From: Syngnathus acus
Lineage: Eukaryota; Chordata; Actinopteri; Syngnathiformes; Syngnathidae
Direction: 5' to 3'
Assembly (NCBI RefSeq): GCF_901709675.1
Contig: NC_051101.1
Location: 13,601,416 to 13,665,415, forward strand
Length of the DNA stretch: 64,000 nucleotides
How positions within the stretch are numbered: position 1 is the first letter of the stretch; the number at the start of each line of letters is the position of its first letter. This document shows, in pieces, positions 51,382 to 64,000 of this stretch. The position numbers and the translations under genes are program-made. The notes beneath the pieces were generated by a model. That model ran no database searches. It was given only the letters and a program-made list of their open reading frames with translations, and was not told the origin of the DNA.

Positions 51382-52150
51382 ATAGGATTAGCAAGTGATG
51401 CTTTAGTCATTTCTCTGCCTCGCTCACCAAATCTCCTTTCCTTGCTTTTAATACATTCTGTTTCGTTGGTGTGCCGTGCAATAGAAAAATACAAATGAAT
51501 TGTTTTTTTTTTTTGGTATGTTCCCAATGGCCCGTTCCATCCACTTGTGATTGAACATTTAATTCTATTTGAAGGCAAATGCAGCAGCAGCAGCAGCAGC
51601 AGGTCGGCATCCACTTTTGCAGGCAGAATGGTGATGACACTGAATGGAGGCTGCGGCAAGCTTCAAAAGGAAGCTGAGGGCCAGCCTTTCTTTTCAAAGC
51701 CTTCGCCGTTCTCGTCCAAATATACATAGCGCGCATGAAAATCTTCGACATGATTTTCTTTCCTTGAATGCTTTTCCTGATACGTATTTTGTTCCTGATT
51801 TTTGTGGCAGGTAATGAACCTTCATTGTCTGGAGATGAATGGAGTGTTGGTTTTTCCTCACAATGTCCTTTGGCTCGCTGATGAGTGCGCCAGCGCAGTG
51901 TTGACACGCTGCCTGATTAGTCGGTCGACTTATAAGAGAAGACGCAGCCCCTCCGTCACTATTCAGCCATTTTGTCTGTCACACTGCTAAAGTGTGTGTC
52001 TGCGTACGCGCCGGCTTTTGTTAAGGTAATATCCAGGAGAGACGACACACGACAAGCCGAGTGCTTTTTTCCCTTTCATCTCTGTCTTTCCAAATTTGAA
52101 GCATTTATTTCCTGAGCGTCGTCATTTTACAGTCACGGGAAAAATGAGGG
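45060..52150. other. Gene-free stretch
   Basis: A run of three degenerate units lies at about 47165-47290. (CTGG)n is at about 48849-48886, and a CA array at 51350-51379. A C/G homopolymer run lies at about 48311-48323. The 166-codon minus-strand frame at 51407-51907 spans a CAG array (CCCCCCC in translation) and is not credible. No coding exon was recognised. Confidence 0.4.
47165..47290. repeat. Degenerate tandem repeat, ~39-50 bp units
   Basis: AAAAATATTTGTGATTCTCA (47215) recurs as AAAAATATTTGTGATTTTCA (47254), each followed by a GATCC or GGTCC word. A weaker earlier copy (TGTGATTTTCTGGATCC) starts near 47169. Confidence 0.65.
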
Positions 52151-52154
52151 ATGT

Positions 52155-52192
52155 TTTTTTTTTTTCTCCTCCCCCCCCCCCCCCCCCCCCCT
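52155..52192. repeat. Poly-T / poly-C tract
   Basis: A T run, CTCCT, then about 20 consecutive C residues. Homopolymer length here should not be trusted because such runs are error-prone in assembly. Confidence 0.85.
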
Positions 52193-55100
52193 ATTTTAAA
52201 AAAATGTGCACGCCGTGCGAGGCACAGGGCCCCCGCATTGCATCATGGCATGGCGTCGCATCGCATCGCTCGGCCTGTTGTCTGTTGTGTTTTAAGTGGA
52301 TTAACGGAGCAGTGTGTGAGACACACAGTCAAAGTGGCAAGCAGAACCGTTGTTTACAAGCTTCTGTCACCTCTGCCTCTTCCAATTTTCATACAATGCT
52401 GCATTTTTCTTTTTTGTTCTCACTGCATTACTGCCAAACCGTTGCATCATCTTATTTATCAAAGCATGAATGGGGGCACAATCAAGCGCTATATTTTATG
52501 CATATATTACATATTTAATGTTCAATGGTGCTATTGTGTCATGCGCATGTTATTGAGTCCAATTGGATTGACATTTTTAATCAGTAGTCTAGCTAAAAAT
52601 GCAATATCACCGTTCCATTTTAAGGCATGAAAATCGGAGTGCTATCTTCAAATTCCATACACAACTAAATCAAAATACAGCCTGGCTATGCTATTCAAAA
52701 AATGTACTAAATACATTGCGTTGTCATTTTAATTGTTTTGTGTGAAATCAAAAAATAATTTTGTTGTGTTGACAGTGCACATGTGAACATTTTAGAGCGG
52801 TGCAATTTTTAGACCTCTCGGTAATCCAAAAGCAAGACGAGTTCATTTGTTTGTATGAAAGAGAGAACAACTGCTGCAGTCGGTCCAGCTGAAAACATAC
52901 TCATTCATAGAAATTGAGGGAATAAAAACACCACAATCATTTCAAATGGCTCTGCTGCAAGTAAATAATTTGCTTTTAATCTGCACACCAAAAAAATATG
53001 ATGACTATTAGTAATAGTGGCTCAAGCAACAATGTATGTTTTAAATGAATATCTTGATGATCCCAAAACATGATCATATTTAATACCCGACAGTATCTAG
53101 TCTACTAGTCAGGTGTGGTTAATCAAATTCATTTGAATAATTCAGTCATCTGCTTTGGTTGAAAACAACCAGGCTTTGTTTACTGCAATGCATCAATCTT
53201 TGATGGAAATTGTGCAGTTATTGTTCATCAAAATCCAAGCTTGTTTTTCTTTTGAAAAGAATCAATGAAAAGCAACTCTTCACTGCGAGAAATGTCATAT
53301 TGATGCAAAATCCACCCTTTGATCAGAGCAGCAAATTAAGAACACGGCAGGCATCAAAAGCTTTTCCACTGATTCTCATACGACATATTTGTTATCTCAA
53401 TAGATAATATCTTTATAATACGTCAATCTATAGCATGCGCACGGCCTTCGCTACAGGTAGAAGTCAATTGAATCAACTTGACGTATCATGTGACTTTACG
53501 GCCTTGAGCTTGCTTTATCTTTTATTGCTCTCAAATTGCTCCCACTTTTTTTCCCCCCTTGATTTCCAGAAGGGCTTTTGTATCTTTGAAATACTGCAGA
53601 TGACATATGTGTGCTTTTGCGCAAATATTTTGCTTCTATTTTGGGGATTAGGAAAGCTTGCGTTTTACGTCTATCTTAATTGACAAGAACGTCGTATAAA
53701 TGCATTGTGAATTTCCAGCAAGGTCACATTTGTATTTAATACTGAACATGTGTACTCTTTTAATTGTACTCCATTCAGCCATTATTTTAGGTGGAAGATA
53801 AACAACGGAGGCAATTCTATGATGCCAATTGTATTTTGTCATCCTTTCATTTGCGCTTGAATATTTGGCTGGGACTACGGCAGCGTGTCATTTTATGGGC
53901 AACGACATTGGGTCAACCTAAATGGCCTTTTAACATTTAAAAGGGGGCTTGGCCATTCAATCTATTCAGCCCCCTTAGCTTTCATTCGGGCGGGCCCAGG
54001 CTTTAGGCTGCTATTCATGTCCAATGCCTATGTAAACAAAAATTCCTTCTTGTCGCTGTGCGATTGTGTGTGTGTGTGTCTGTGCGCGTGTGTGTGTCTG
54101 TGTGTGTTGCCTGTGTTTAAGTGCGTTTGTGTGCCTATGTGTGAGAACCTTCATTTTCTGAACTGGGTATAGAAGCCACAATACTCCTTGTCTCGTGTCT
54201 ATTTTCTATTCTTTTTTCCCTGTCATGCATTCTCCCCTCTCGTGAGCCACAACACACATGCACACACACACGCACACACACACACACACACCATGAGGAT
54301 CAGTCATGCTAGGGGTCGTCTGTGGGCCAACTGGATATTGTTGCTTATAAGCTGCTTTGGAACAAGGACAATTTGAAATATATTTGGTACAAGAAAAGGC
54401 TTGATGCAAGCAGATTTAGCACGGAAGAGGGAGGCTCCCAATACCTCGTGGCTCCATCCCTTCCCATCCCACGCGTGAATAGAAAAGAGACTTGATTTGC
54501 TGATGAGATTTAAGTTGAAGCTCGGCAAATATAAGCCGTGTGTCCGTCTCGGTATTTGGAGCAAAATGTCCTTTCTTAATGGATTGAAGTCAAGCTAACA
54601 GTGTGCAGTATATTGCTGTGTGATGAATTGAGATAAATGCAATGCACAAGATCACTTTTATTGCTTGAATTTAGCTCCAATTGATGACAATATTGTCGTA
54701 TGTTAAATATTAATTCAATAAAAAAACAAAACCTTTCTGTGTTTGCAGGGATGATTTTTTTTTTGTGTGATCAAAACAATGTAACATTTTTGACCTCTTA
54801 AATACGTACATCTATCAACCACAATCGACAACCATAATTATAAACACAATTTATCCAGCAGAGGGAAAGTTGAATTTCCCCATCTGCAATTAAAAAAAAA
54901 AAGAAGAGAGATTGGAGAATAGATGTCATCAAACTAATTAGTATCGACCACCGTGTTTGAAAAGAGAGATTTTTGGATGCTGCTTTTTGATTCGATTTCT
55001 GGAATGAGCGAATTGTGTGTATGTTATGACAATAGTTGGTGTTGAATCATCAAAGTCAAATTGCAATGATCATAGTTGGTTATTCGGATGTATTTGCGGT

Positions 55101-58100
55101 TTATTCCACTGCTGACATTCTTTTTTGTGTGAGATGAGTCGACCACAATAAAAAGGCTACGTGGCCTATAAATACAGATGCGAGTGAGTGACGCTAATGA
55201 GCATCTGCTGACCATAATCCAGCCCATGAGTGACTTTTAAAGGCGTTGAAGCCCTCTTCTCACTGAACGTGACATCATCGTGAAAAATCAGGGAGATGTT
55301 TGCTGTGCCTGCCTGCCGCATTGTCACGCTGGTCGAAATGCAGTGGACCCCCAATACCAATCGTGAGAAGAAACATTGAAATGTAAATAAGAATCTGCAA
55401 AATGCTCTGGACAGATTGCCGAGGAGGAGGAAAGAAGAACTGGCTGAGGTTTGATTTTTATTGCCGTTTGCACATCAAATTGTATTTTTGCAGGTTTTCA
55501 TCAGATTGAGAGTTTCCTGTTACTGCCGCTGAGGAGAATGCGGCCTCTCTTGAAGCGCCAGCATGGAGGACATTTACCATGGCAACGACTAATGCAGTAT
55601 AGATGGAAGGAGTGAGCCTTGTCTGCCGGCCGCCGCGGCAATAATACAGGATTGATTGAAGTCAGGTGAAATGCCATTGGGGCTCTTTTAAATCAGCAAG
55701 AAGTGCATTTGATATCCAGCATGCTCGCTGGCTGTCTCACATAGTGTTCCCTCCCTGTCTCGTACCCAGATCCTTCCTTGCTATATGGATTAAAGCACTA
55801 CTATAGAACGACTTGTCTTTCTATTTTTTTTTCCCCTCCTCACAGAGTCAGCAGTGTATTGTTTCCTGCATCAGCCACCCCATAATACCCCATGGACATA
55901 ATCCCTTGTGATGTCACCTCTTGAGAACTTGTGTTTCCTCCTCCTTCACATACTGGATTACAACTGGACACTAAATGGCGCAAGATTTTATTGTCAAAGG
56001 TTTGACTTGCTTTATTGGACCTGTACTTCGATGATACATTTGATTTGTGTTCCAGGCATCTATCTGTCCAGAAATAATGCTCAAAACAGAAATAAGAAGA
56101 CAAAGTGATTTGCAAAAATCAATGACTCATCGACAACAGTGCGTATTTTAGCGATCCCATGAAACTGTCAACTTTACAAAAGGTCAAAAGTAAAAAAGGT
56201 CAAGAATTTGCTTGTGAAAAAAAAAGTTGTCAACTGATTTACTGATGTTTGCTTAGCAATATTCTGAGTATTAGTTTCCAAATGTGTGCATTTTGTTGCA
56301 TTTTTGAAAGTGATTGAAAAGAATGCTTTATGCATCTTTATCTTAAAAGAAAAGGCATTTGTGCTCTGTTTTGACTTAGCCACAGCCCTTTGCAGGCGTA
56401 TCCGTCCAAAACAAACATTCCTTCCAAGTGCTACCCTGATGCGTTGTGTCTGCGCGTGCATGCGTGCACGTGTCTTTGGTCTGCGCCAGTGTATAGCTGT
56501 GTCCAGCCCCTCTCTTTCACAGCTAGAGAAAAGAACCACACCCCTTGGTGCCTTGGTGCACATGTGTGGTGCGGTGCGGTGTGGTGTGGAGTTCTCCCGG
56601 GATTTAGCCATTTCTTTTTGCTCGAAAATAGCTTTGTGACAACCGTGGAATGTATTAAGCGCTATTGCAGAAAGAAAGCGCAGAGATTTTCTTTAATTAT
56701 GAAAAATGGTACATGAAATGCATTCTGAAGAATAAAGTGGCTGGAGGAAACCTCTACAGCCCCCCCAGTCAAATTCAGATGGGTGGACGGACTCAGTCCC
56801 GGTGGGAGCCAACAGCGGCCAGTCTCGGGTTCAGCCTACTCGCGCAAAAAAAGACGAGGGGCCAAGTAGGCTACGACCATTGACCCAGCCCGAGTCATGT
56901 CCACAGTGACGGACGGGGGTACCCGCAGTCCACAAGGCGGCCCTGGAAATCAGGTCCAAAGAGAAGACAGGGTCGTCTTCTGCGCAAGATGGGATCAAGA
57001 GATTGTGGTGCGTCCTCACCAATTGAGGCAATCAAAGCTTACTGAAGTGCATCAGGCACCCCACACGACTCCGACAATGGTCCACTCTGTGAGCCCGAGG
57101 GAGAAGGATGCCTTGAAGTGGCAAGGTCGCTTTGCCGGGCAAGGTGGACAATGTCAAAGCACCATGGGAGGTGCTGTTGATGTCACACTTGTTGTTGTTC
57201 CAGGCGGATGTTGGCCACGGCCACTATGTCTTTACTTGCATTGCTTGTTGAAAACTGAATTCAAAAAATTGGGGGGAAAAAAAAGAATGGAGGGACAGTC
57301 TCAGAACCCTGCTGGCACCCGACGGGAAGGTTAAGGAGCGACTTCCATGTACTACACCTGGAAAATCCAAAACACTGTCAGTGGAACACATCCGTCAGAG
57401 CAAGTGGTAGTATTTGTGAAATTGGATGTACAATTTATTTGTCTCACAGATCTCAAACGTTTGTCACTTCTGGAAAATTGAGTATTTCCTGCAAAAATAC
57501 ACACACATTTAAATTGACACATGTTCTCAGAGATGGCAACATAAATTCCAGCCATTTTAGGCATTAGCTGATCAATGCAGCATTTTAAGATTAGAGATTC
57601 AATGTCTGTCAGTAAAATGGGTATTTCAGTTGGTACTTTATTTCCAATTAGAATAGCTCCGATCCCAATTTTTGACTACCAAAAGTAAGCAACAGTATTG
57701 TTGTTTTTAAAGTCCCATATGACGCACATCTGTAATTTTGTGTCTACATTTAATAACTCGACAACTTTAATGGAAACACAAAACGGCAGCTGTTATAATT
57801 AACATAATCGTGTAAAATGTTTTATTAAACCTACGTTTCTTTAAAAAAGAAAAAAAAAAGTGGAAAGTATCATTTTCAACGCATTTCAAGTGATTTGAGT
57901 TCAGGGACTACTTTTCCTCCCCCAGTCTACCGGAACTTCATTCAAGCATATATTCATACTCGTGTTATAGAGCGTATAGTTTTTGCTTGTTTCCATTATA
58001 TTTGGCGTCATTTCAAAACCTACACAATCCTTATATCGTGTTATTATTACTCTTCATGCGTTAAAATATCAAATTGATAGATTTACCGATTTCAGTTTCA

Positions 58101-58140
58101 ATTTTATCGTAACAGACTGCAGGATACATTCCCACTGCGA
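52193..58140. other. Gene-free stretch immediately upstream of ctnnb1
   Basis: GT and CA arrays lie at about 54065-54110 and 54251-54292. CCTTTGATC near 53316 is a full TCF/LEF-type site. A GC-richer island at about 56736-57340 carries a 145-codon open frame with no family resemblance. 57350-58140 is AT-rich and leads to the ctnnb1 TATA box. No coding exon was recognised. Confidence 0.4.
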
Positions 58141-58154
58141 GGCGTTCTACGGTC

Positions 58155-58162
58155 TATATAAA
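58155..58162 (+). promoter_or_regulatory. ctnnb1: TATA box of ctnnb1
   Basis: TATATAAA is followed by CGCCATCTTCC (about 58168-58178), a consensus YY1 site. A transcription start around 58185 would place the TATA box at the usual ~-30. This is the only strong core promoter in the 3.8 kb before the first coding exon. Confidence 0.6.
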
Positions 58163-58184
58163 ACCGTCGCCATCTTCCATTTTC

Positions 58185-61100
58185 TAGTCGGCACCCATCT
58201 GGACCAGACGTGATTGACTTCGGAGGGAGCGGACGAGGGCTCCCGCTGATTTTCGGCGTCACATTTTCCTCTACTATTTACAAATTGATTTTCCGCCCTC
58301 ATCTCAATCCAAGTGGAAGAATTTGCTTCGTTATAACACGGGTAGGCAACAACCGTAAACTACACTGATCGTGTCCGCCTCTCACTGGAATAGTGCCGGC
58401 TGTTCACACGAGCCGGTCGGGACTCTGCTGCTGCTGCTGCATTCGGGGCTCCCGGCGTTTAGGAAACGACAGGCACCACCTCGCGGGGATAATGGCTATT
58501 TATTGACATGCTGTCACTCTTTTAAAGTGAATTCGCTAATTTTTTGAGTCCGGTCGAAGGAATTTCGATCGAGCGCATAAACGACAATGTTTGATGTTAC
58601 GATAGTGGCCAACAGCAAGCAGTCAACTGAACATAGACTGTTGGCCACATTCCATTTGAGTGACTCATGCTTTTAAAAACTTTTTTTCTCCCCCCAAACA
58701 ATTGTTTTGCTGCCATGGTATCTTGGTATCGCATTTCCTAATCTATGCGTGGGCACGACGTAACAAAGTTAACAAACGGTCGTCGAAAGAAGTTTCAGCC
58801 AACATTTGTTCGTGTTTAACTGCTACGTGTGCCGTTTTTGAAGTAAAGAAAAGCGAAATCCATCACTGATACATTTGAAATGTATGCGCCATTAATGGCA
58901 GTGTTTTCATGTCGGTCTTTTTTTTTTTTTTTTTAAACAAAGCCCCACACATTCTTTCCTGCCGTTGTTGCTTTGGGAGAAAGACGAGGTGGAGCCTGAG
59001 TGTGAAATTCGAGTCAGGAGTGTTGAAGCAACCAAGTCGGGCCAGCCGGCAGCTGTGGGAGAGGGGCGGGCGGGCGACCGAGCGGGCGGACCGACCGACG
59101 GGCGGACTGACGGGCGGCTGCAGCAGCGTGGACGGAGCATCAACCAAAGTTACCGTTTTCGAGGCTTGGCCGAACGTTCGAGAGCGTTCAAAAGGCCATT
59201 CACACTTTGCCACGAACAAACAACAATATTTAGTTGAATGGCGTAAATGATCATTTAAGTCTTTGATTTTTGTAAAATGGCAAAGTGGTGAGAAGCTCAA
59301 CCCGGCTGGCTTGAGTGGAATACTATGACTGGAATCTGCTTTGAATTTCAATGATTCATTGGAATTCTAAAGCCCAATTCAAGCATCATCTGCATTGCCA
59401 TTTCATTTCTATTCGATTTAACGGCATTAAAAGTGAAGCTGTTTTGGTCTTTGGGCGCTGTTTTAATTCAAGTCATTCAGATGTTCTGATATGAATTTGA
59501 AAAGACTGCAGCGTGGCCTGCATTGTAGTTTACCAACAAAACGTCTGCTAGCATTTTCTCCAATATATGTAGTTTATCTTTGAAGAATGCGTAAAGCTGT
59601 CCGTATTCGTCTGGCATCCATCATCTTGCACCCGAGACGGCCGGCCGTTGCAGAGGCTGCAGCCGTTGAGCTCATTGTACGGTATAATAAGATGGCAGCC
59701 AGTGCTGACCCGGCACATTGCTTGGTTAACACTCAACCATTGTACATGAAGCTGTTCTCAAAAGCAGCTTGTATGTGCTACATTTGTTTTTGTTGAAACG
59801 GTCTTGCTTTTTGCACGTTTTTGCTAACAATGAGAGTATTTGACTGGAATCATTGGCGTAACACCTCAGCCATGCAATTGAGATCTGTTCTTTAGTTCCA
59901 CCCTTTTATTGTGCACTTTTTGCCCTTTTCAGCAGTCCATTTCTTAAATGCCTTTTAGCAGGTCAAGGATACTAGACAATTGATTACACTTGAAATCTGA
60001 GGTGAGGGACATTATAGGCGATTGATTCTGTAGTTGAGAGCATTGTGGCAGAATTCATCTTTTTTAATTCTCCTTTTTGTTGCTAGTTCATTCAAACGGC
60101 CAACAAATAAATGAACACTTTTTTTTTTTTTAACACAAGTAGACAACTGATTGACAATCTTTCATGCAGTCTGACTGTGTTGAGACACGAAGGACTGTTT
60201 TATGGTTTCTAGTCGAAAGCAGACAGCAAATTGTAGACTTCACATCTGGCTGGCTTCAAAGGACGCCCCATTCATTCCGTTTTTGTTGGAACTTGTACTG
60301 CCTTGACTCGGTTCATGGTTTAGTCCGTTCAGCTTGAGGAAGGTAAGGCTGCCATTTGCTTCTTCTCTTGGCACATCTTGCCAAAGTGGATGCAAAGATT
60401 TGCTTTTCCACCCGGTGCGAATGATGTGCTTTGATTTGTCCAGTGTTTAGCATATGGCTCCCATTAAAGAAGGGCTTTGGCACAAGTCACTTCCAACTTC
60501 TCCAGCTTGCGAGGATGCCGTGTGAACAGTGAATTAGAATTTTGTTTTTTTGTGGGATGCAACCACATACCCACAGCCCGACTGAAGACTGTTTTAGTAT
60601 TGCAGCTGCGTCATTTAGCACAAGAATGATATTTTAATGACGACAATGCATCAGAGTTGATGTGGCTGCTGGTGTTGGATAGGTTTGTTGGTGTCACAAG
60701 AACAAAAAATGGTGGCCAATATTTGGATCAAAACACTGCCCTACAAACAGGGCTCTTGACATTTTCATTTTGCTACTTTGGTTTTAGCATATGACCTGGA
60801 TTTGGGATTAAATTGCGTAATTGAGAGATGCTGGTCTTTTTCGGCAGGGGTTAGTATAGTTTGTGACCCTGTAGATATGTATGAAGTCTCAAACAAACGG
60901 CGCAGTCGTGTTATTAAATTTGAATTAGAGCCGCATCATACATCAAATTGTTTCTAATTTTGGCTGCCGCCTCCGCAATGAAATGTAAAAAAATGCAGGC
61001 GCTGCTTCTGCTAGCAGCACATCTAATCAAGCGCTTTATTGAGCTGTCCTGCATAACCAGGAGCAAGTCGTGCTGCAAAGAGAGATGTTGAATGACTGTG

Positions 61101-61899
61101 ATTGAACAATGTAGTGTAATCAACATTTATCCAAAATAACGGTGATGAACATTTGTGTCATCGGGCAACCCTAATTTGAATGCGGAAAGCCATGTATGGA
61201 AAAATTGCATGAAAGATGCAACATGTGCATGTGACACATTGAGTGAGCCAACATCTCAAATTCTTCTTTTTATTTTTTTTTTGAAACAATTTCCCACAGC
61301 GGTCGGAAAGTGGTTACTTTCAAAGTGCCGAGTGAATGCTCGTAAGGAAGCCAGAGTGCTCCGCTATTTCTCCTCTCTTGCTGAGCCCCTTTTGAATGGA
61401 ACTTGATAGTGTCAGGTGACTTCTTGAGGTCAGGTAAACTTTATTGCACGTCTTTGACTCTGGGGATTTGTTCAAAAAAACAAAAAACAAAGATTGAGCA
61501 TCACAATCTAAAATGTTCGGCTGCAGTGTAAATTTGCACTTGAAATGCAGTAGAGGAATGTGTACGCCCTTTCTCTCCCACAGCTTATTTTGTTTTCACC
61601 AAGTGAGCCACTTCCCACCCTCCCTTCCGTCCCCACATAAGTACAAGCTAGCTGGCACGCTTAATGTGGGCCTTCCTTGTATGTGAACTGCAATTTGCAT
61701 GGGTGGACTTCACACGGGACTAAATGAGGTTAAGACGTGAAGATGGCGCCCGTGTAGTCATCTCGTTTGGGCAGAGACCAGGACGCATTCCGTTTGCGTG
61801 ACTTGTTTTTGGTGTCATCATTTGTTAATGATTGTTATGAGGCGGGCGGGCGGAAGCCAGAGGTCACTGAGGCTGATGCTTTTTTCCTGTCTCTTTCAG
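58185..61899 (+). other. ctnnb1: ctnnb1 non-coding exon 1 and large intron 1
   Basis: Exon 1 probably runs from about 58185 to 58341, where CGG|GTAGGC is the best donor. Intron 1 ends at the AG at 61898-61899. Within it, 59040-59170 is a GC-rich block of GGCGGGCG/GACCGACC repeats beside a poly-T, which could be an alternative promoter or only low-complexity sequence. A small CTG run is at 58422-58440. Otherwise the intron is AT-rich without coding exons. Confidence 0.5.
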
Positions 61900-61938
61900 A
61901 TCAGGAAGCTGTGACGGCTGTGGTTTGAGGAAAGGAAC

Positions 61939-64000
<2,062 letters not shown>

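Noticed and set aside
51407-51907. 166-codon minus-strand open frame
   Set aside because: Contains a CAG-repeat translation and no domain; treated as chance.

Overview
This is a window of vertebrate nuclear DNA, almost certainly a teleost and probably a percomorph with small introns. The evidence is spliced genes with GT-AG introns often only 70-500 bp long, vertebrate-specific families (THEMIS2, LIN28, SMPDL3B, ETHE1, beta-catenin), abundant CA/GATA/GGAA microsatellites, and remnants of repeat families typical of fish. Nothing bacterial, viral or CRISPR-like was seen. All exon models below were built by hand from reading frame, splice signals and remembered family sequences. Reading phase closes across every junction of every complete gene.

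Layout. 1-1664 is the tail of the last intron of lin28a. 1665-1902 is its last coding exon (two CCHC zinc knuckles), followed by a long 3'UTR to about 4.7 kb with matches to the let-7, miR-125, miR-9 and miR-30 seeds. 5171-7417 (+) is mecr, 10 coding exons. 8093-10769 (-) is smpdl3b, 8 exons. 12127-14968 (+) is rpa2, 9 exons. 15385-18701 (-) is themis2, 6 exons. 19471-21597 (+) is a short type II transmembrane trypsin-like protease, 9 exons. 21918-24142 (+) is ethe1, 7 exons. 25452-27585 (-) is a TLDc-domain gene of the NCOA7 type with two alternative starts. 28-58 kb is a 30-kb stretch with no recognisable gene. 58.15 kb to the end is the 5' half of a beta-catenin gene (ctnnb1), whose frame stays open to the window edge.

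Taken in reverse, themis2(+), rpa2(-), smpdl3b(+) have the same order and orientation as THEMIS2-RPA2-SMPDL3B on human 1p35; MECR and LIN28A lie on the same human arm. ETHE1, the TLDc gene and CTNNB1 come from other human chromosomes, so the block is joined to unrelated neighbours here. The genes do not form one pathway. They cover mitochondrial fatty-acid synthesis (mecr), mitochondrial sulfide oxidation (ethe1), DNA replication and repair (rpa2), innate and lymphoid signalling (themis2, smpdl3b, possibly the TLDc gene), pluripotency control (lin28a) and Wnt signalling and adhesion (ctnnb1).

The most noteworthy points are a near-perfect 31-bp hairpin in rpa2 intron 8; a two-promoter TLDc gene whose short form sits just downstream of an ISRE-like site; a lin28a 3'UTR with seed matches to four LIN28-repressing microRNA families; GC-AG introns inferred in the adjacent genes mecr and smpdl3b; and an unexplained 30-kb gene-free tract next to ctnnb1.
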